The notes under the pieces are model-generated. The model saw nothing but the letters and a program-made list of their open reading frames with translations, was not told the origin of the DNA and ran no database searches. The position numbers and the translations under genes are program-made. Shown piece by piece: positions 5,059 through 6,612 of a stretch of DNA of 6,612 nt. This stretch comes from Candidatus Altimarinota bacterium (GTDB lineage: Bacteria > Patescibacteriota > Gracilibacteria > BD1-5 > UBA2023), in contig JALNXF010000024.1 of the NCBI GenBank assembly GCA_023230505.1, forward strand, positions 1 to 6,612. Direction: 5' to 3'. Each line of letters opens with the position of its first letter. Positions within the stretch are counted from its first letter, which is position 1.

Positions 5059-5068
5059 AAAGTTATGA
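5059..5068 (+). promoter_or_regulatory. Recurrent start-codon context AAAGTTATGA
   Basis: Third copy of the ten-base start context, spanning the ATG at 5065. Upstream the 70-base spacer is A/T-rich and contains TATACTATAATTT, which could be a -10-like element, but no matching -33/-35 element is convincing. Confidence 0.45.
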
Positions 5069-5994
5069 AAATCCTAAAATATTCTAGATTAAATAATAAA
5101 TTTATTGTAAAATTCGCAGATATTTATTATCCCATTAAAGTTGATAATGAAATTATTGCTGTTAAAAACAATGAAGAAGTAGTTTTCGAAAAACTTCCAA
5201 CTGAAGCATATACAATTCGAGAAAATAAAATACCAACCAAGTATAAAAATATATCTGGTGACTTATTATCAGTTGACTGTTATCATGAACAATTAAGTAC
5301 GTTAAAAGCCCTGGGTCAAGTTGGTGAAGAGGGATTATATTTTTCTGATATAGACAACGAATATAAATATAAAAAATTTATAAGAGACTGGCAACCAGAA
5401 TATGAAATTAGAATTGAGCCAATAGAAAAAATTGAATTTGAAGAAGTAAAAATTTTACAAGTTGAAGATAAATTTATTTTGCCTATGAGATTTTTGGGGG
5501 ATGAAATAACTAATCCTTTATGTTTATTGAGGGTTGATTTACTTGAATTAATCACTGAATCGTCTACAAAATATGGGTTTACAAAAGTAGAAGATCAGTC
5601 CTTCAGTAATAATACAAAAGGATTTCATTGGTCTGTTCCAAGACATTCTGGATGGGAATATTTAAAAATAAATGATACCTATGCTAAATGGAATGAAAAC
5701 GAAAAAAATGAAAATTTTCAACTAAAAGGAACTCATGAAGAATGTTTAACTAAATTAAATCATCTAAAATCAATATTAGATAAACAATTCGAAAAACAAA
5801 AATTAATTCTTGAAGATACTAAAATTTCTAAAAATACTGCAAAGAATTTGCTAAATAGAATTGAAGAGATAAAATCATTTACATATAAAATCGAAGTAAA
5901 TAAAAAAACATATGCTGATTACACCAAGCTTAAAACAAAGGTTAATGAGCTTGAAAATTTATTAATCGATGATTTAAAAACCGAAAAATCATAA
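5065..5994 (+). CDS. Large protein of unknown function with C-terminal coiled coil (309 aa)
   Basis: I do not recognise this protein. It has 309 residues and is the largest complete gene in the window. The first 50 residues are beta-rich and look like a small barrel or sheet (KFIVKFADIYYPIKV, then EIIAVKNNEEVVFEKL). A charged middle part follows (IRIEPIEKIEFEEVKIL, then FILPMRFLGDEI). Next is an aromatic segment with GFHWSVPRHSGWEYLKI at about 192-208. From about 225 to the end it is Lys/Glu/Leu-rich helix of coiled-coil character (CLTKLNHLKSILDKQFEKQK, and near the end YTKLKTKVNELENLLIDDL). There is no membrane segment, and the two cysteines visible in the middle are not paired. The start is in the AAAGTTATGA context. 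It ends 16 bases before the RNA ligase gene and may be co-transcribed with it. A structural or host-interaction role would fit the shape, but nothing proves one. Confidence 0.8.
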   Translation: MKILKYSRLNNKFIVKFADIYYPIKVDNEIIAVKNNEEVVFEKLPTEAYTIRENKIPTKYKNISGDLLSVDCYHEQLSTLKALGQVGEEGLYFSDIDNEYKYKKFIRDWQPEYEIRIEPIEKIEFEEVKILQVEDKFILPMRFLGDEITNPLCLLRVDLLELITESSTKYGFTKVEDQSFSNNTKGFHWSVPRHSGWEYLKINDTYAKWNENEKNENFQLKGTHEECLTKLNHLKSILDKQFEKQKLILEDTKISKNTAKNLLNRIEEIKSFTYKIEVNKKTYADYTKLKTKVNELENLLIDDLKTEKS

Positions 5995-6010
5995 AATATT
6001 TCTGTCCCAG

Positions 6011-6612
6011 ATGACACAAATGCTACCATTTACTAAAGAAGAACTTCAACAAGAAATTGATTTGGGATATGTAAATGTCCAAAAACATAAAAAGTATGAT
6101 TTGTACATATACAATTATTCTCAGAAAACTCAATTTAATTCACATTGGAATTTTATTACAATGGCCTGTCGGGGGCTAATTTTAGATGGGGATTTTAATA
6201 TAGTTGCGAGACCATTTCAGAAATTTTTTAATTTTGAAGAATTAAATTATAATGTCCCTAATGAAGAATGGATAGCAACTGAGAAGTTAGATGGATCTCT
6301 TTTTATTGTCGGACGTTACAAACAGTTTATAATTACTGCTACTCGAGGATCCTTTGATTCTGACCAAGCAATGATGGGAAGAGAAATTCTTCAAAAGAAA
6401 TATATTGATAAAGGAGTAAATCCATTTAAACTTGGTGTTACATATTTGTTTGAAGTGATTTATAAAGAAAACAGAATTGTAATTGACTATAATGATTTAG
6501 AAGATATTATTCTTTTGGCAACTTTAGATAACGAAACAGGATTAGATATTATTGGAGAAAATCCACCAAGAATAGGATTTCCAATTGTTTCATTTTTTCA
6601 ATATGGAAAATC
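6011..6612 (+). CDS. rnlA: RNA ligase of the T4 Rnl1 (gp63/RnlA) family, 3' truncated by the window
   Basis: ATP-dependent RNA ligase that seals 3'-OH and 5'-phosphate RNA ends through lysyl-AMP and RNA-adenylate intermediates. The frame stays open to the window end, giving 200 codons. Nucleotidyltransferase motif I is TEKLDGSLFIV with adenylated Lys92 (T4 Rnl1 has KEDGS with Lys99). Before it, MACRGLILD (51-59) and VARPFQKFFNFEEL (65-78) are the Rnl1-type N-terminal signatures. After it come TATRGSF (motif III region) and TYLFEVIYKENRIVIDY, with the FE of motif IIIa. Motifs IV and V and the C-terminal domain lie beyond the window. ATG 6011 gives MTQMLPF and ATG 6020 gives MLPFTKEEL; the latter has the A-rich context and cannot be excluded. 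In T4, Rnl1 works with Pnkp to repair tRNA cut by the host anticodon nuclease PrrC, so a tRNA-repair role is a reasonable inference. Confidence 0.93.
   Translation, partial: MTQMLPFTKEELQQEIDLGYVNVQKHKKYDLYIYNYSQKTQFNSHWNFITMACRGLILDGDFNIVARPFQKFFNFEELNYNVPNEEWIATEKLDGSLFIVGRYKQFIITATRGSFDSDQAMMGREILQKKYIDKGVNPFKLGVTYLFEVIYKENRIVIDYNDLEDIILLATLDNETGLDIIGENPPRIGFPIVSFFQYGK

Noticed and set aside
5316..5555. Minus-strand open frame of 79 codons
   Set aside because: It lies wholly inside the 309-residue + strand gene and is rich in Ser/Ile as expected for an antisense shadow.

Overview
The window looks like part of a large, AT-rich phage genome, or a prophage or uncultured virus close to one. 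It is tightly packed and every supported gene is on the + strand. The two recognisable proteins sit at the edges and are both T4-type nucleic-acid enzymes. At the left edge is the C-terminal half of a Rad50/SbcC/gp46-like recombination nuclease subunit. At the right edge is the N-terminal two thirds of an RNA ligase of the T4 Rnl1 (gp63) family. Start codons generally lack Shine-Dalgarno sequences and sit in A/T-rich leaders, three of them with the same AAAGTTATGA context. That is typical of Bacteroidota and their phages, so a Bacteroidota host is my inference, not something shown.

Layout. 1-1113: gp46-like protein, 5' truncated. 1174-1741: two small genes, the second carrying a CxxC/CxxC cluster; a 17-bp tandem duplication forms the end of the first. 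1781-2221: a single-pass membrane protein resembling the C-terminal tail of band-7/SPFH proteins. 2286-2602: a small gene of unknown function that appears to carry a one-base deletion just after its ATG. These last two genes and the spacer between them are clearly richer in G+C than their surroundings. 2624-3951: five small genes, three encoding different cysteine-rich putative zinc proteins and one a two-helix membrane peptide. 3952-4077: the longest spacer in the window, 126 bases of almost pure A/T. 4078-5994: a protein with a KSELKNLIKE-type N-terminus, a two-helix membrane protein and a 309-residue protein of unknown function. 6011-6612: the RNA ligase, cut by the window end.

Functionally, the edges are replication/recombination and RNA-repair genes. 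The middle is an accessory block of small proteins of the kind phages use to act on host processes (zinc-binding, membrane-inserted). No member of that block can be given a definite function from sequence alone. I see no tRNA gene, CRISPR array, insertion sequence, integrase or defence system. The items most worth checking are the frameshifted gene with its GC-rich junction and the run of distinct small zinc-type proteins.
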